A model generated the notes under the pieces. That model was not told the DNA's origin. It made no database searches and worked only from the letters and a program-made list of their open reading frames with translations. From Opitutia bacterium (GTDB lineage Bacteria; Verrucomicrobiota; Verrucomicrobiia; Opitutales; Opitutaceae), in NCBI GenBank assembly GCA_016190985.1, contig JACPPI010000004.1, positions 1 to 64,000 on the forward strand: a stretch of 64,000 nt of DNA. The letters run 5' to 3'. The position numbers and the translations under genes are program-made. Each line of letters starts with the position of its first letter. The stretch's first letter is position 1. This document shows, piece by piece, positions 8,627 through 17,487 of this stretch.

Positions 8627-9979
8627 ATGGACAAAAACATCCGCTGGCTGCTGACCGAGATCGAACGCTGGAAGGCGGACGGCCTGGTCACTCCCGAGCA
8701 GGCCGACCGCCTGCGCCAACGTTACGACCAGCCGCCGGTGCCAGCCACGTCAGCGACAACGCTCGCCGCTCCGGCCGAGAGCGTGCCGTGGGGGCTGCTC
8801 GTCTTCTCCACGGCCGGCGCGATCATCATCGGCCTCGGCGTCATCCTGCTCTTCGCCTACAACTGGGCCGAGATTCCGAAGGCCGGCAAACTCGCGCTGG
8901 TCTTCGGCGCGATCATCGCGGCCCACGCCGGCGGCCTCCGGCTGCTGGCGCAACCGGGCTGGAAACCAAAACTCGGCGAGGCGCTCACCGCGCTCGGCAC
9001 GATGTTCTACGGCGCCGGCATCTGGCTGGTCGCCCAGATCTACAACATCGACGAGCACTACCCCAACGGCTTCCTGTTCTGGGCGCTCGGCGCGCTCGCC
9101 ATGGCTTGGGCCCTCCGCTCCACGGCCAACGGCCTGCTCGCCGTCATCCTGCTCACGGTCTGGGGCGGCTGCGAGGCCTTTGATTTCCGCGCGCCCGAGT
9201 TCTGGGCGATCCTGCTGGTCGCGGGCGGCCTGCTGCCCCTGGCCTGGAAACAACGCTCCATCCTCCTGCTGGCCGCCACGCTCGCCGCCATCCAGTTCCT
9301 GCTCGCCGTCAATGTCGTCCACTGGGGCGGCGGCGCCCACGCTTTCACCGCCACACTGGCGTGGGCCGTCCTGTTGGTCGCGGCAGCCCGGCTGACGGAC
9401 GCCGACCGGCCGGAATTCGTCGGCGCATCCACCGTGATGGCGTTCTTCGGCTTTGGCGCGTTCTTCGGCTGCGCCTACCTGCTGTCCTTCCACGCCGCCG
9501 CCGACGGTCTCCTCGACTGGGCCCGGCAACGCGGCCCGCGCCCCGCCTTGGCCCACGCCTTCGGCTGGACGCTCTTCACCGCCGGCCTCGCCGGGTGGAG
9601 CTGGCTCGCCCGCCGCAGCCTCCGGCAAAAGGAATTCGCGATCCACCGCGAGGACTGGCTGCTGCCCATCGCCCTGCTCTACTGCTTCGGCCTGGCCGGC
9701 ACGGGCGCACGCGACTGGGCGCTGTTCGTGTCGTGGTCTTTCAACCTGATGCTGCTCGGCCTCGCGATCATGTGGATCTGGCGCGGTTGCCAGGAAAGCC
9801 GGGTGCGGCCGACCGTGCTGGGCTCGCTGATCCTGAGCGCCGTGGTGCTGGCGCGCTATTTTGACCTGTTCCAGAGCCTCGCCGCGCGCGGTCTGGCCTT
9901 CATCCTCCTCGGCACCTTCTTCGTCGCCGAGGCGATGTTTTACCGGAAAATGCGGCAGGCCAAGGGAGGGGGCGCATGA
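8627..9979 (+). CDS. DUF2157 multi-pass membrane protein
   Basis: The ATG at 8627 gives 450 residues beginning MDKNIRWLLTEIERWKADGL. The N-terminal 45 residues are a soluble helical segment of the type that opens DUF2157 proteins (W..dGLVT.EQA..L...Y). About ten to twelve hydrophobic helices follow. The function of the family is unknown. The stop overlaps the next start (ATGA), and a GDYXXLXY protein follows, the usual partner of DUF2157/DUF4401 proteins, so the two probably form one membrane complex. Confidence 0.85.
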   Translation: MDKNIRWLLTEIERWKADGLVTPEQADRLRQRYDQPPVPATSATTLAAPAESVPWGLLVFSTAGAIIIGLGVILLFAYNWAEIPKAGKLALVFGAIIAAHAGGLRLLAQPGWKPKLGEALTALGTMFYGAGIWLVAQIYNIDEHYPNGFLFWALGALAMAWALRSTANGLLAVILLTVWGGCEAFDFRAPEFWAILLVAGGLLPLAWKQRSILLLAATLAAIQFLLAVNVVHWGGGAHAFTATLAWAVLLVAAARLTDADRPEFVGASTVMAFFGFGAFFGCAYLLSFHAAADGLLDWARQRGPRPALAHAFGWTLFTAGLAGWSWLARRSLRQKEFAIHREDWLLPIALLYCFGLAGTGARDWALFVSWSFNLMLLGLAIMWIWRGCQESRVRPTVLGSLILSAVVLARYFDLFQSLAARGLAFILLGTFFVAEAMFYRKMRQAKGGGA

Positions 9980-11025
9980 AACCCGCCCTCCTCGTCGCCG
10001 CCTTGCAGGTGCTCGTGCTGGCCTTCATGGCCGGCCAGCGCGAATGGATCTCCCGCACCGGCACGCCGCTCGTTCTGCGCACCGCACCGGTCGACCCCAA
10101 CGACCCGATGCGCGGCGCCTATGTGCGCCTGACCTACGAGGCCAGCTTCGTGCCCGCCGCCCTGTGTCGCGGCGCAGTTGCCAAATGGATGATGACCCCC
10201 GGCTACAGCGGCCTGCTGGCCGTGCGGGACCGCGTCGTCTACGCCGCCATGAACATCAACCCCCACGGCCTCGCGGAGCTGACCTCGCTCAGTGACACGC
10301 CGCCCGCCACCGGCCCCTGCCTCCGCGGCCGCGTGGTGAGCGCCGACACCAGCGGGGTCAATGTCCGCTACGGCATCGAGGCGCTGTTCATGCACAAGAG
10401 CGCGGCGCAAAAGATGGAAGAAACCAGCGTCAAGAAGGCCGGCGCGCCGATGGATGTCACCGTCGCCGTCGGCTCGTCCGGCATCGCCGTGCTCAAGGAC
10501 ACCGCGTGGGAGCCGCTCGGCATCACCTTCGCCCTCGACCCGCGGCCGCGCCGCGACAACAACGACCCGCAGCGCTGGCAGCCGCAGCCGCTCACGGGCC
10601 TCACCGTCACGCTGCACAACTACGGCGACCAGGAACTCGCCGTCGTGGACCTGCCCGGCGCGCAGTCCTTCCGCCTGGTGCGAAACACCCGGATGACGGG
10701 CGGCAACTATGTCTGGGCCGGCGAGAAAACAACCGACCGGCCTGTGCCGACGGCGGCCGACATCGTCGTGCTCAAGCCCGGCGCCAAGCACTCGGTCCAC
10801 CTCGATTTCACCCAGCCGCAATGGTGGGTCGTGGACACCCGCAAGCCCGAGGCCGGGCCGATGCCGCTGCAAAAGATACCTCAACAGGACGCCTGGTCCG
10901 CCAGTTTCCGGCTCGAATACGCCCCGCCCTCCGTCGAAAAAATCCGCGGCCTGCCCCACGCCGACCTCATCCGCCACGCCCCGCTCCGCTCCCGCGCCTT
11001 CAACGCCAATCAGGGCGTGGATTGA
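9976..11025 (+). CDS. GDYXXLXY domain protein
   Basis: 349 residues with an N-terminal hydrophobic signal or anchor (LLVAALQVLVLAFMAG) and then VLRTAPVDPNDPMRGAYVRLTYE, a version of the GDYxxLxY motif with Ala in place of Asp. The family is exported or membrane-anchored and of unknown function. It is translationally coupled to the DUF2157 gene by a 4-base overlap. The C-terminal half (after about 160) is an extra beta-rich region not found in the short members of the family. Confidence 0.8.
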   Translation: MKPALLVAALQVLVLAFMAGQREWISRTGTPLVLRTAPVDPNDPMRGAYVRLTYEASFVPAALCRGAVAKWMMTPGYSGLLAVRDRVVYAAMNINPHGLAELTSLSDTPPATGPCLRGRVVSADTSGVNVRYGIEALFMHKSAAQKMEETSVKKAGAPMDVTVAVGSSGIAVLKDTAWEPLGITFALDPRPRRDNNDPQRWQPQPLTGLTVTLHNYGDQELAVVDLPGAQSFRLVRNTRMTGGNYVWAGEKTTDRPVPTAADIVVLKPGAKHSVHLDFTQPQWWVVDTRKPEAGPMPLQKIPQQDAWSASFRLEYAPPSVEKIRGLPHADLIRHAPLRSRAFNANQGVD

Positions 11026-11043
11026 ATAATTGAGCACATTGGA

Positions 11044-11832
11044 ATGAAGACCGAAAAACATCTGGGGCGAAATCAAGTATTTGAACTCCTCGGAGCTAAA
11101 CCCACAAATCCGCGCTGGTCGTGGTGCGCTCTTGCTCAAAACCGCCGGGGAGCTGTCTTCACGATTTGGGAAGACGAGATCACTCACGGACGAAGCCGAC
11201 TAACATGGAGGCATTATGAAGCGCAAAACAGACCGGGCGCCTCTGATAAGGCACGAATTCTAGCTATCGTTCTAAAGGGAAACATACCAGCATACGGTCT
11301 TATCTGTGTGGCCGTGGACCCCACGGCATCGCCGCGTCGAATAAAAGAAGTAAAGAGCCAGTTTCTTGTGCGCCTTAAAATCGAAGGGGAATCAGACGAG
11401 ATTTATGCCGAGCATGTAGGAAAGGTGCATGTGCTTGAGGCAGCCCGGGAGATCTTGGGCTATCCTCAAGAAAACCAGGACGGGCTGGTTGATCTTACCC
11501 AGGCTCCTACCGGCAATGTGACGCCTGACCGCGCTTTAAGCATTGGAACGCGAGTCATCCGTGACCCCAAAGTGCGAGCCTTTGTCCTCCGGCGCGCCGG
11601 AGGGAAATGCGAATATTGTGGCGAGCTTGGTTTCAAGACAGCTTCACAAACTCACTACGTTGAAGCCCATCACATCATTTCATTGGCCGATGCCGGTAAA
11701 GACACACTGGATAACGTGATCGCGCTATGTCCGAAGCATCACAGAGAGGCCCATTTCGGCGCTGAAGCTGAGCGCCTGGAACAAGAATTCGTGGAACGAA
11801 TTAAGGCCCTCGCATCAGTATTACCAAAATAA
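11044..11832 (+). CDS. HNH endonuclease with an unassigned N-terminal domain
   Basis: 262 residues. The C-terminal 80 residues form an HNH (beta-beta-alpha-metal) nuclease with zinc-type cysteines: C189/C192 (CEYC), the pair H209-H210 in VEAHHIISL, N224, and C229-P-x-H-H (CPKHHREAH). Residues 1-150 match no domain I recognise and contain aromatic residues (WSWCAL, TIWEDEI, WRHY). Such N-terminal modules in stand-alone HNH proteins are often DNA-modification readers. Base composition differs from its neighbours: I counted 60 G/C in the 120 bases 11161-11280, in a region otherwise strongly GC-rich. It was therefore probably acquired, and a toxin-antitoxin pair follows. Confidence 0.82.
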   Translation: MKTEKHLGRNQVFELLGAKPTNPRWSWCALAQNRRGAVFTIWEDEITHGRSRLTWRHYEAQNRPGASDKARILAIVLKGNIPAYGLICVAVDPTASPRRIKEVKSQFLVRLKIEGESDEIYAEHVGKVHVLEAAREILGYPQENQDGLVDLTQAPTGNVTPDRALSIGTRVIRDPKVRAFVLRRAGGKCEYCGELGFKTASQTHYVEAHHIISLADAGKDTLDNVIALCPKHHREAHFGAEAERLEQEFVERIKALASVLPK

Positions 11833-11940
11833 ACCCAGCTCAAATCCTCGAAGCTCTCAAGCTCAAGACGAACAGCCGGCGATAGGTTCTGCCACCATGT
11901 CGTCGGCCTGGCCGGCGAGGAATCGCCGATGCGGCGGGCC

Positions 11941-12357
11941 TCAGAGTTTCACGCCTCGCTTGATGGCGTCGGTCAGCGAACGGCACTGCCGGGGAAACGC
12001 TTTGAGCACATCCTTGTCCTCCGTCACCAACACCACCCCCAGGGCGTCGGCCAGCGCCACAAACTCGCAGTCGTAGGCGGTGCATCTTGACCGGGCCACC
12101 AGTTCAAGCACGGCCCGGTCTGAGACCGTGTGTTCGCCTCCAATCAGGCAAAGGGCGGCTTCCTTCATCAGCCGCTCTGCTTCATTCAGGGAGGTCAACC
12201 CCCGGCGCAGGCTGCCCGCGAGCACGTTGTGGAATTCCGACCGCCAGAGCGGCGGCATCATCCATTCCGGATCAATCCGCAACAACTGCTCGGTGGCGGC
12301 CGTCCGCTCCCCGCGGACGACATGATAAGTGAGGATATTTGTATCAATGACGATCAC
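11941..12357 (-). CDS. PIN domain toxin, VapC family
   Basis: 138-residue predicted ribonuclease. It begins MIVIDTNILTYHVV, the canonical PIN opening with the first acidic metal ligand (D5), followed by E42-type ('RSEFHNVL') and a late acidic cluster (CEFVALADALG, TEDKDVL). Start is a GTG whose last bases overlap the antitoxin stop (GTGA), so the pair is translationally coupled. In VapBC systems the toxin cleaves tRNA or rRNA; this target is not predictable. Confidence 0.88.
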   Translation of the reverse strand: MIVIDTNILTYHVVRGERTAATEQLLRIDPEWMMPPLWRSEFHNVLAGSLRRGLTSLNEAERLMKEAALCLIGGEHTVSDRAVLELVARSRCTAYDCEFVALADALGVVLVTEDKDVLKAFPRQCRSLTDAIKRGVKL

Positions 12358-12596
12358 TCCCGACCCTCGCGCTTGAAGGCATCGATTTGCTCCGGCGTAA
12401 GCTGAAGCTTGATGGACTCACGCAGGCGTCGGGTTCGTTCGATCATGGCCTCGACATCCACGCGCCGGGAGGGGGCGACGGCCTCCTCCAGCACGGCGAT
12501 GACCTCCTGATTGAGGCTGCGCTTGTGCCGCGCCGCGCGGGATTTGAGGGAGCGGTGCAGGGAGGCCGGCAGGGACTTCAGGGTGATGGCTGGCAT
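12354..12596 (-). CDS. ribbon-helix-helix antitoxin of the adjacent PIN toxin (FitA/VapB-like)
   Basis: 80 residues. The N-terminus MPAITLKSLPASLHRSLKSR has the strand-helix pattern of Arc/CopG DNA-binding proteins and resembles FitA-type antitoxins (ITLK.LP..L...LK..A). The C-terminal tail (LTPEQIDAFKREGRE) would bind and neutralise the PIN protein. It is first in the operon and overlaps the toxin by four bases. Autoregulation by the pair is usual for the family. Confidence 0.85.
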   Translation of the reverse strand: MPAITLKSLPASLHRSLKSRAARHKRSLNQEVIAVLEEAVAPSRRVDVEAMIERTRRLRESIKLQLTPEQIDAFKREGRE

Positions 12597-12680
12597 AATG
12601 CCACCAAAATGGTTTCGCCCGGCGGGTTGTCAACGGCGCACCGCACGACCACGCCCGCGACAGACGGCCAAGCAGCCCTG

Positions 12681-13355
12681 CTAGGCAGAACCCGGCTTTG
12701 GGGGCGTGCTGGCGGCCTGTCCCGGTTCCGCCAGCTTGCCGCGGAAGTCGCCCGATTGTTCCCATTTGCCCTGGGCCATCGTGACGGCGACGGAGGCCGT
12801 GCGCTGCAGGGCGAGCGCGTCGGCATTGGCGGGCTGGAGGCGCAGCGCCTCGTCGGCGGCATGGACGGCGTCCTTGGCGCGGCCGGCGGCGAGATAGGCG
12901 CCGCTGAGCGACACCCACACATCCGGCCGGTCGTGGTCGAGGTCACAGGCGGCCTCGTAGGCGAACACCGCCGTCTCCGGCCAGCCGAGCGCCACCGCCG
13001 CCTGCCCGAGCAGCCCAAGCGCGGCCGTGCTCTGCGGGTCGCGGCGCAACAGCTTCTCGGCGTTGACCAGCGCGGCGCGGGGATCGTCCTTCAGTTTCAT
13101 GCTCCCGCCGAGGAGAAAGGGCGCGTTGGACACGGCCTGGACCATCTTGGACAGGCCGCCGGTGCGCGTGGCGGCCAGCTTGAGCAGGGCCGCCCGCTCC
13201 AGCTTCCGCACGCCCAAGCAGCCCGGCTGCTCTTCAAGGATCTTGGCGCACAGCTCCGCCGCCTGCGCGGGTTTGCCCCGATCAAAAGCGGCCCGTGCGC
13301 TCTCCGCCTGCTTCTGCAGGGCGAAACTCAGGGCGGTGACGGGAACCTCGGGCAT
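12681..13355 (-). CDS. tetratricopeptide repeat protein
   Basis: 224 residues with about four TPR-like helical pairs: 20-53, then 94-125 (RAALVNAEKLLRRDPQSTAA), 127-160 and 162-195. No signal peptide, so probably cytosolic. The end is abrupt and low-complexity (GQAASTPPKPGSA), which could mean a truncated copy of a longer TPR protein. No partner gene identifies a role. Confidence 0.75.
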   Translation of the reverse strand: MPEVPVTALSFALQKQAESARAAFDRGKPAQAAELCAKILEEQPGCLGVRKLERAALLKLAATRTGGLSKMVQAVSNAPFLLGGSMKLKDDPRAALVNAEKLLRRDPQSTAALGLLGQAAVALGWPETAVFAYEAACDLDHDRPDVWVSLSGAYLAAGRAKDAVHAADEALRLQPANADALALQRTASVAVTMAQGKWEQSGDFRGKLAEPGQAASTPPKPGSA

Positions 13356-13365
13356 ACGGCTGAAC

Positions 13366-13450
13366 TAACCACTGATTGCACAGATTGCACGGATGGATTC
13401 CGTGCACAGGGCCGCCTGGCATTATCCGTGATCATCAGTGAAATCCGTGG
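13366..13450. repeat. dispersed repeat family D
   Basis: Begins TAACCACTGATTGCACAGAT and ends with GTGAAATCCGTGG after ATCCGTGATCATC. The same words (ACAGAT, ATCCGTG, CCGTGG) recur at 63266-63339 and in short form at 52154-52179. It fills the gap between glmM and the TPR gene. Confidence 0.65.
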
Positions 13451-13458
13451 CCAAAAAA

Positions 13459-14808
13459 CTAAACGACCTCCAGGTCGGCGCGGGCGGCGGCGGCGAGCTG
13501 ATCCATGGCCTGCTGAACAATGGCGCCGGTCGGGCCCTCGACCAGCAGCCGCAGCTTGGGTTCCGTGCCGGAATAGCGGACGAGCACCCGGCCCTGCGTC
13601 CCGAGCCGCGCCTCGACGGCGCGGATGGCCGCCGGCAGCGTGGGCAGCGACTCCAGCGGCTTCTTGTCCTTCACTTGCAAGGCCAGCGATTGCTGCGGGA
13701 ATTTCCTCAGCGCCCGGCGCAAAACCGAGAGGGGCTGCCCGGTGGCGAGCATGACCCCGATCACCTTGAGCGCGGCGACGAGGCCGTCGCCCGTGGGCGA
13801 CACATCCGAGCAGATCACATGGCCGGACGACTCGCCGCCGAGGTTGGCGCCCTCGGCCAACATGCGCTCGATGACATAGCGGTCGCCGACGGGCGTGCGG
13901 CAGACCCGGCCGCCGGCGGCGGTCACGGCGGCATCGACCCCGAGATTGCTCTGCACGGTCACGACGAGCGTCTTGCTCGCCAACCGGCCGTGCTTGAGCG
14001 CGTGCAGCGCGAGGATCGTCAGCAACTCGTCGCCATCGAGCACGCTGCCAGCCTCGTCGCACAGGACGCAGCGGTCGCCATCGCCGTCGTGGGCGATGCC
14101 GAGCCGGGCACCGTGCGCTTTCACGGCGGCGCACATTTTCTCCGGATGCTCGCTGCCGACCCCGGCGTTGATGTTCGTGCCGTCCGGTTCGGCTCCGATG
14201 CAAAGCAGATCCGCCCCGGCCTTGCGCAGGGCCGCGCTGCTGGTCTGCGCCGCCGCGCCGTTGGCGGCATCGAGCACGATCTTCCAGCCCGTCAGCTGGG
14301 CCGGCAACAGCTTGCCCGCAGACGCGAGGTAGTCGGCGATCCCGTCGAGCTTCGGCCGCGGTGTGACCGTGGGGCTCATCCGCGCCGCCGGCATGAGCTG
14401 CTCGATCAGCGCCTCCTCGGCGTCGGTCAGCTTCATGCCGCCCGGGCCAAAGAACTTGATGCCGTTGTCGGCGGCGGGATTGTGCGAGGCGGTGATGACG
14501 ACGCCGAGGGCCGCCTGCTGTTTGCGCACCGCCAGCGCCACGGCCGGTGTGGGCAGCACGTCGAGCGAGAACACCTCGCCGCCGGCGTAAGCCAGGCCGT
14601 CGGCGACGGCCTGTGCGAGCGAAGCGCCCGAGGCGCGGGTGTCGCGGCCGATCACCACCCGGCCGGCGGAACCGGTGGCGGCCTTGAGCCACCACCCGGC
14701 CGCCGCGCCGAGCCGCCACGCGAAGGTCTCGTTCATCGTGGCGCCGCCGTAGGGGCCGCGCACGCCGTCAGTGCCGAAGTAGAGACGTTTGGGAGAGGAG
14801 GAATTCAT
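13459..14808 (-). CDS. glmM: phosphoglucosamine mutase
   Basis: Interconverts glucosamine-6-phosphate and glucosamine-1-phosphate, feeding UDP-GlcNAc for peptidoglycan and lipopolysaccharide. The start at 14808 gives 449 residues beginning MNSSSPKRLYFGTDGVRG; upstream in-frame codons come from a family A repeat. The phosphoserine loop is ITASHNP (S108), the Mg loop DGDGDR (241-246), the sugar-binding loop GESSGH, and the C-terminal phosphate loop RYSGTEPKLR. All motifs are intact and the length is typical. Confidence 0.95.
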   Translation of the reverse strand: MNSSSPKRLYFGTDGVRGPYGGATMNETFAWRLGAAAGWWLKAATGSAGRVVIGRDTRASGASLAQAVADGLAYAGGEVFSLDVLPTPAVALAVRKQQAALGVVITASHNPAADNGIKFFGPGGMKLTDAEEALIEQLMPAARMSPTVTPRPKLDGIADYLASAGKLLPAQLTGWKIVLDAANGAAAQTSSAALRKAGADLLCIGAEPDGTNINAGVGSEHPEKMCAAVKAHGARLGIAHDGDGDRCVLCDEAGSVLDGDELLTILALHALKHGRLASKTLVVTVQSNLGVDAAVTAAGGRVCRTPVGDRYVIERMLAEGANLGGESSGHVICSDVSPTGDGLVAALKVIGVMLATGQPLSVLRRALRKFPQQSLALQVKDKKPLESLPTLPAAIRAVEARLGTQGRVLVRYSGTEPKLRLLVEGPTGAIVQQAMDQLAAAARADLEVV

Positions 14809-14955
14809 TGGCCGCAAAGAGGCACCATAGCCACTTGAGTTTGCCGGCGGGAAAATACCGGGCGCCCATAGGCGCATCGAGAGTTGCATTCGCATAGGGG
14901 AATCTTGTGCCTTTTGGCGGCAAAAATGCCTTGGGCTTGGTGCGGGGACTGGGCT

Positions 14956-14981
14956 GGATTCTTCACTTCGTTCGGAATGAC
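14956..14981. repeat. dispersed repeat family A, half unit
   Basis: GGATTCTTCACTTCGTTCGG then AATGAC: the right-hand arm of family A. It lies between trpD and glmM and is translated as CHSERSEES in the extended glmM frame. Confidence 0.75.
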
Positions 14982-14990
14982 AAATCAAGG

Positions 14991-16034
14991 TCAACGGTAG
15001 AATTCGCGGGTCGCGGCGATCTTCTTCGCCACGGCGCCGCCGAGCAGGAGTTCCCGCGCGGGGCCCAGCCCGGAGGTGATGTCCAGGGTGCGCCCGGCCA
15101 CGTGCAGCGCCAGCGCCGCATTCAGCACGATGGTGTCGACCAGGCCGGCCGGGCCGCGTCCGGCCAGAAGCGCGTCGACGATGGCCAGGTTGGCCGCGAC
15201 ATCCCCGCCTTTAAGATCACTGAACTCCGCCGTGGGCAGGCCGAAAGTCTCCGCGCCCCAGACACCGCGGATTTCGCGCAGACGGCCGACGCCCTGGACA
15301 TGATTGGCCGTGGCGGTGGTGAACTCGTCGATGCCCGTCCCCGCGCCGATGACGCCGTGGCCGACGAGGCCCGCCGGCTGGCCCAGTTCGTCGAGCGTCA
15401 GGGCGAGCTTTCTCACCATGTCAGGGGCATACACCCCGAGCAGGATGCTGGCGGGCCGGCCCGGATTGATGAGCGGCCCGAGGATGTTGAAGACCGTGCG
15501 CCGACCCGACCCCGCGAGCAGTTTGCGGGCGGGCCCGACGTGCTGGAAGGCCGGATGGTAATTCGGGGCGAAGAAGAAGACGTAGCCCAACTGGTCGAGC
15601 GCGCGGCGCAGCTTCCCAGGCGGCGCGGCGAGGTCGACCCCGAGCGCCGCGAGCAGGTCGGCGCTGCCGCACCTGGAGGTGATGCCTCGGTTGCCGTGCT
15701 TCATCACCGGCACGCCCGCGCTGGCCACCACCAGCGTGACGAGACTGGAGATGTTGAACCCGCCCGCGTGGTCGCCGCCGGTGCCGACGATGTCGATGGC
15801 GCGCGGGGCCCAGGCCTCGACCCCGGGGTTGACGGCCATGGCGCGAAATTCACGCGCGAAGCCGGCGATCTCGGCGGGGGTCTCGCCCTTGTCGGCGAGT
15901 GCGGCCAGGAAGGCGGCCTTCGCCGCGTCGGCCTCGGCCGGCGAACCCAGCGCGGCGGCGGCGGCGGCCACTTCGTCCGCCGCCAGGTCGTGCAGGGCGT
16001 TCAACTTGGTGGTGAGCTCGGTCAGGGCGGCCAT
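14991..16034 (-). CDS. trpD: anthranilate phosphoribosyltransferase
   Basis: Joins anthranilate and PRPP in tryptophan synthesis. The ATG at 16034 gives 347 residues; another ATG at 16055 would add seven. The glycosyltransferase family 3 motifs are clear: GTGGDHAGGFNISS (PRPP loop, normally GTGGDG), KHGNRGITSRCGSADLL and NILGPLINP. The usual second Gly of GTGGDG is His here. No other trp gene adjoins; uppP is transcribed divergently, about 85 bases away. Confidence 0.94.
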   Translation of the reverse strand: MAALTELTTKLNALHDLAADEVAAAAAALGSPAEADAAKAAFLAALADKGETPAEIAGFAREFRAMAVNPGVEAWAPRAIDIVGTGGDHAGGFNISSLVTLVVASAGVPVMKHGNRGITSRCGSADLLAALGVDLAAPPGKLRRALDQLGYVFFFAPNYHPAFQHVGPARKLLAGSGRRTVFNILGPLINPGRPASILLGVYAPDMVRKLALTLDELGQPAGLVGHGVIGAGTGIDEFTTATANHVQGVGRLREIRGVWGAETFGLPTAEFSDLKGGDVAANLAIVDALLAGRGPAGLVDTIVLNAALALHVAGRTLDITSGLGPARELLLGGAVAKKIAATREFYR

Positions 16035-16118
16035 CGGAGAGCCGAGCAGAAGCATTTCGCCCGGACTGAGCAAAGCATAATTCTCGACAGCCGAGCACCT
16101 TTGCGCGGACACTGCCGC

Positions 16119-17135
16119 GTGCATTTTTTGCCCCGCAACCTCTGCGCCGGCCTCTTGCTGGCCGCGGCATTGGCCGTGAAAGGCTTCGCGCTCAGCATCA
16201 CGGGCGAGCCGCCCCCGCCGCCGGTCGCCGAGCTGAGCGCGACCGACGCCATCGTGCTGGGCGTCGTGGAGGGCGTGACCGAGTTCCTGCCCATCTCGTC
16301 GACCGGCCACCTGATCATCGTCAACCAGATGCTCGGGCTCGAATCCGAAAAGCAGCTCACCGACCGCGCGGGCCGGCCGCTGTGGCACAAGCCGCCGTCG
16401 CGGGAAAATCCCGCCGGCGTGCCGCTGACGCTCAAGCTCGCGGCCGACACCTACACCGTCGTCATCCAGGTCGGCGCGATCGCCGCGGTGATGCTGCTCT
16501 ATTGGCGGCAGGTGCTGTCGATGTTCATCGGCCTGCTGGGCCGGAGCAGCGCGGGCTTCCGGCTGTTGCGCAACGTGCTGCTCGCGTTTTTCCCGGTGGC
16601 GATCGCCGGCCTGCTGCTGCACGGCCTGATCGACCGCTATCTGTTTTCCAACTGGGCGGTCATCGCCGCGTTGATCGCCGGGGCGCTGCTCATGCTGTGG
16701 GCGGAGCGCTGGCGCCGGGCGAACAGCGGCCTCGGCTTCTCCAAGGGCGATCCGTCCGACCTGACCCCGCGCAAGGCCCTGGGCATCGGGCTCGCCCAAT
16801 GCCTGGCCCTCTGGCCCGGCACGAGTCGCTCGATGGTCACGATCATCGGCGGCTATCTGGCCGGCCTGAATCCCGCCAAGGCGGCCGAATTCAGCTTCCT
16901 CGTCGGCCTGCCGGTGCTGGCGGGGGCGGCGGTGTTCAAGGCCGCGAAAACCGGCCCGGCCATGATCGAGGTTTTTGGCTGGACCAACGCCCTGCTGGGG
17001 GCGGGCGTGGCCGCGATCTCCGCGCTGCTGGCGGTCAAATTCCTCGTCCATATCATCGCGCGGCACGGTCTCGCGGGATTCGCGTATTACCGGCTGCTGC
17101 TGGCCTTTGGGCTGATTCTGGCCGCGCTTTTCTGA
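16119..17135 (+). CDS. uppP: undecaprenyl-diphosphatase
   Basis: Membrane phosphatase recycling undecaprenyl pyrophosphate for peptidoglycan and polysaccharide synthesis. A GTG at 16119 gives 338 residues (TTG at 16128 is possible). Family motifs are intact: EGVTEFLPISSTGHL and the PGTSRSM loop in ALWPGTSRSMVTIIGG. Two oddities relative to the usual length of about 270: an N-terminal hydrophobic leader (LLLAAALAVKGFALS) before the first family helix, and about 30 hydrophilic residues inserted after LIIVNQMLG. Followed by rpmF. Confidence 0.93.
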   Translation: MHFLPRNLCAGLLLAAALAVKGFALSITGEPPPPPVAELSATDAIVLGVVEGVTEFLPISSTGHLIIVNQMLGLESEKQLTDRAGRPLWHKPPSRENPAGVPLTLKLAADTYTVVIQVGAIAAVMLLYWRQVLSMFIGLLGRSSAGFRLLRNVLLAFFPVAIAGLLLHGLIDRYLFSNWAVIAALIAGALLMLWAERWRRANSGLGFSKGDPSDLTPRKALGIGLAQCLALWPGTSRSMVTIIGGYLAGLNPAKAAEFSFLVGLPVLAGAAVFKAAKTGPAMIEVFGWTNALLGAGVAAISALLAVKFLVHIIARHGLAGFAYYRLLLAFGLILAALF

Positions 17136-17162
17136 CCCGGGCGGACCGGGGCGACATAACTC

Positions 17163-17191
17163 TTGACGGCCCCCGGCGCCAACCTTACGAC
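17163..17191 (+). promoter_or_regulatory. possible sigma-70 promoter for rpmF-plsX-fabH
   Basis: TTGACG (17163-17168), a 17-base spacer and TACGAC (17186-17191), a weak -10. A TATATAAC run at 17201 is an alternative -10 without a good -35. The position, between uppP and rpmF, suits a promoter. Confidence 0.3.
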
Positions 17192-17258
17192 CCTCGTCTT
17201 TATATAACAAAAAAGCGCCGGCTTTCCCGACCCGCCGCAGTCCACACCACCTTTCTTT

Positions 17259-17435
17259 ATGGCCAATCCGAAACGCAAACAGTCCAAACGCCGCAGCGCC
17301 AACCGCCGGGCCGCCAACGCCCTTCGCGCCCCCCAATTTGCCAAGGACACCGACGGCGGCTCATTCCGCCCGCACCGCGTGAACCCCAAGACGGGCATCT
17401 ACCGCGGCCGCCAGGTCCTCAACGTCGAGGTCTGA
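17259..17435 (+). CDS. rpmF: 50S ribosomal protein L32
   Basis: 58-residue basic ribosomal protein. It begins MANPKRKQSKRRSANRRAAN, matching the L32 N-terminus (A-x-PKRK.SKsr...RR), and ends GRQVLNVEV. The central zinc-type cysteines found in some L32 proteins are absent, as in many Gram-negatives. plsX starts 52 bases downstream, giving the widespread rpmF-plsX-fabH order; the usual upstream DUF177 (yceD) gene is missing here. The leader CCACCTTTCTTT directly before the ATG is pyrimidine-rich with no Shine-Dalgarno sequence. Confidence 0.95.
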   Translation: MANPKRKQSKRRSANRRAANALRAPQFAKDTDGGSFRPHRVNPKTGIYRGRQVLNVEV

Positions 17436-17487
17436 ACAGTCCGCCGGGTCCAGTTTTCCCGCCATTAACCCCGAGACGGCCAGCGCC

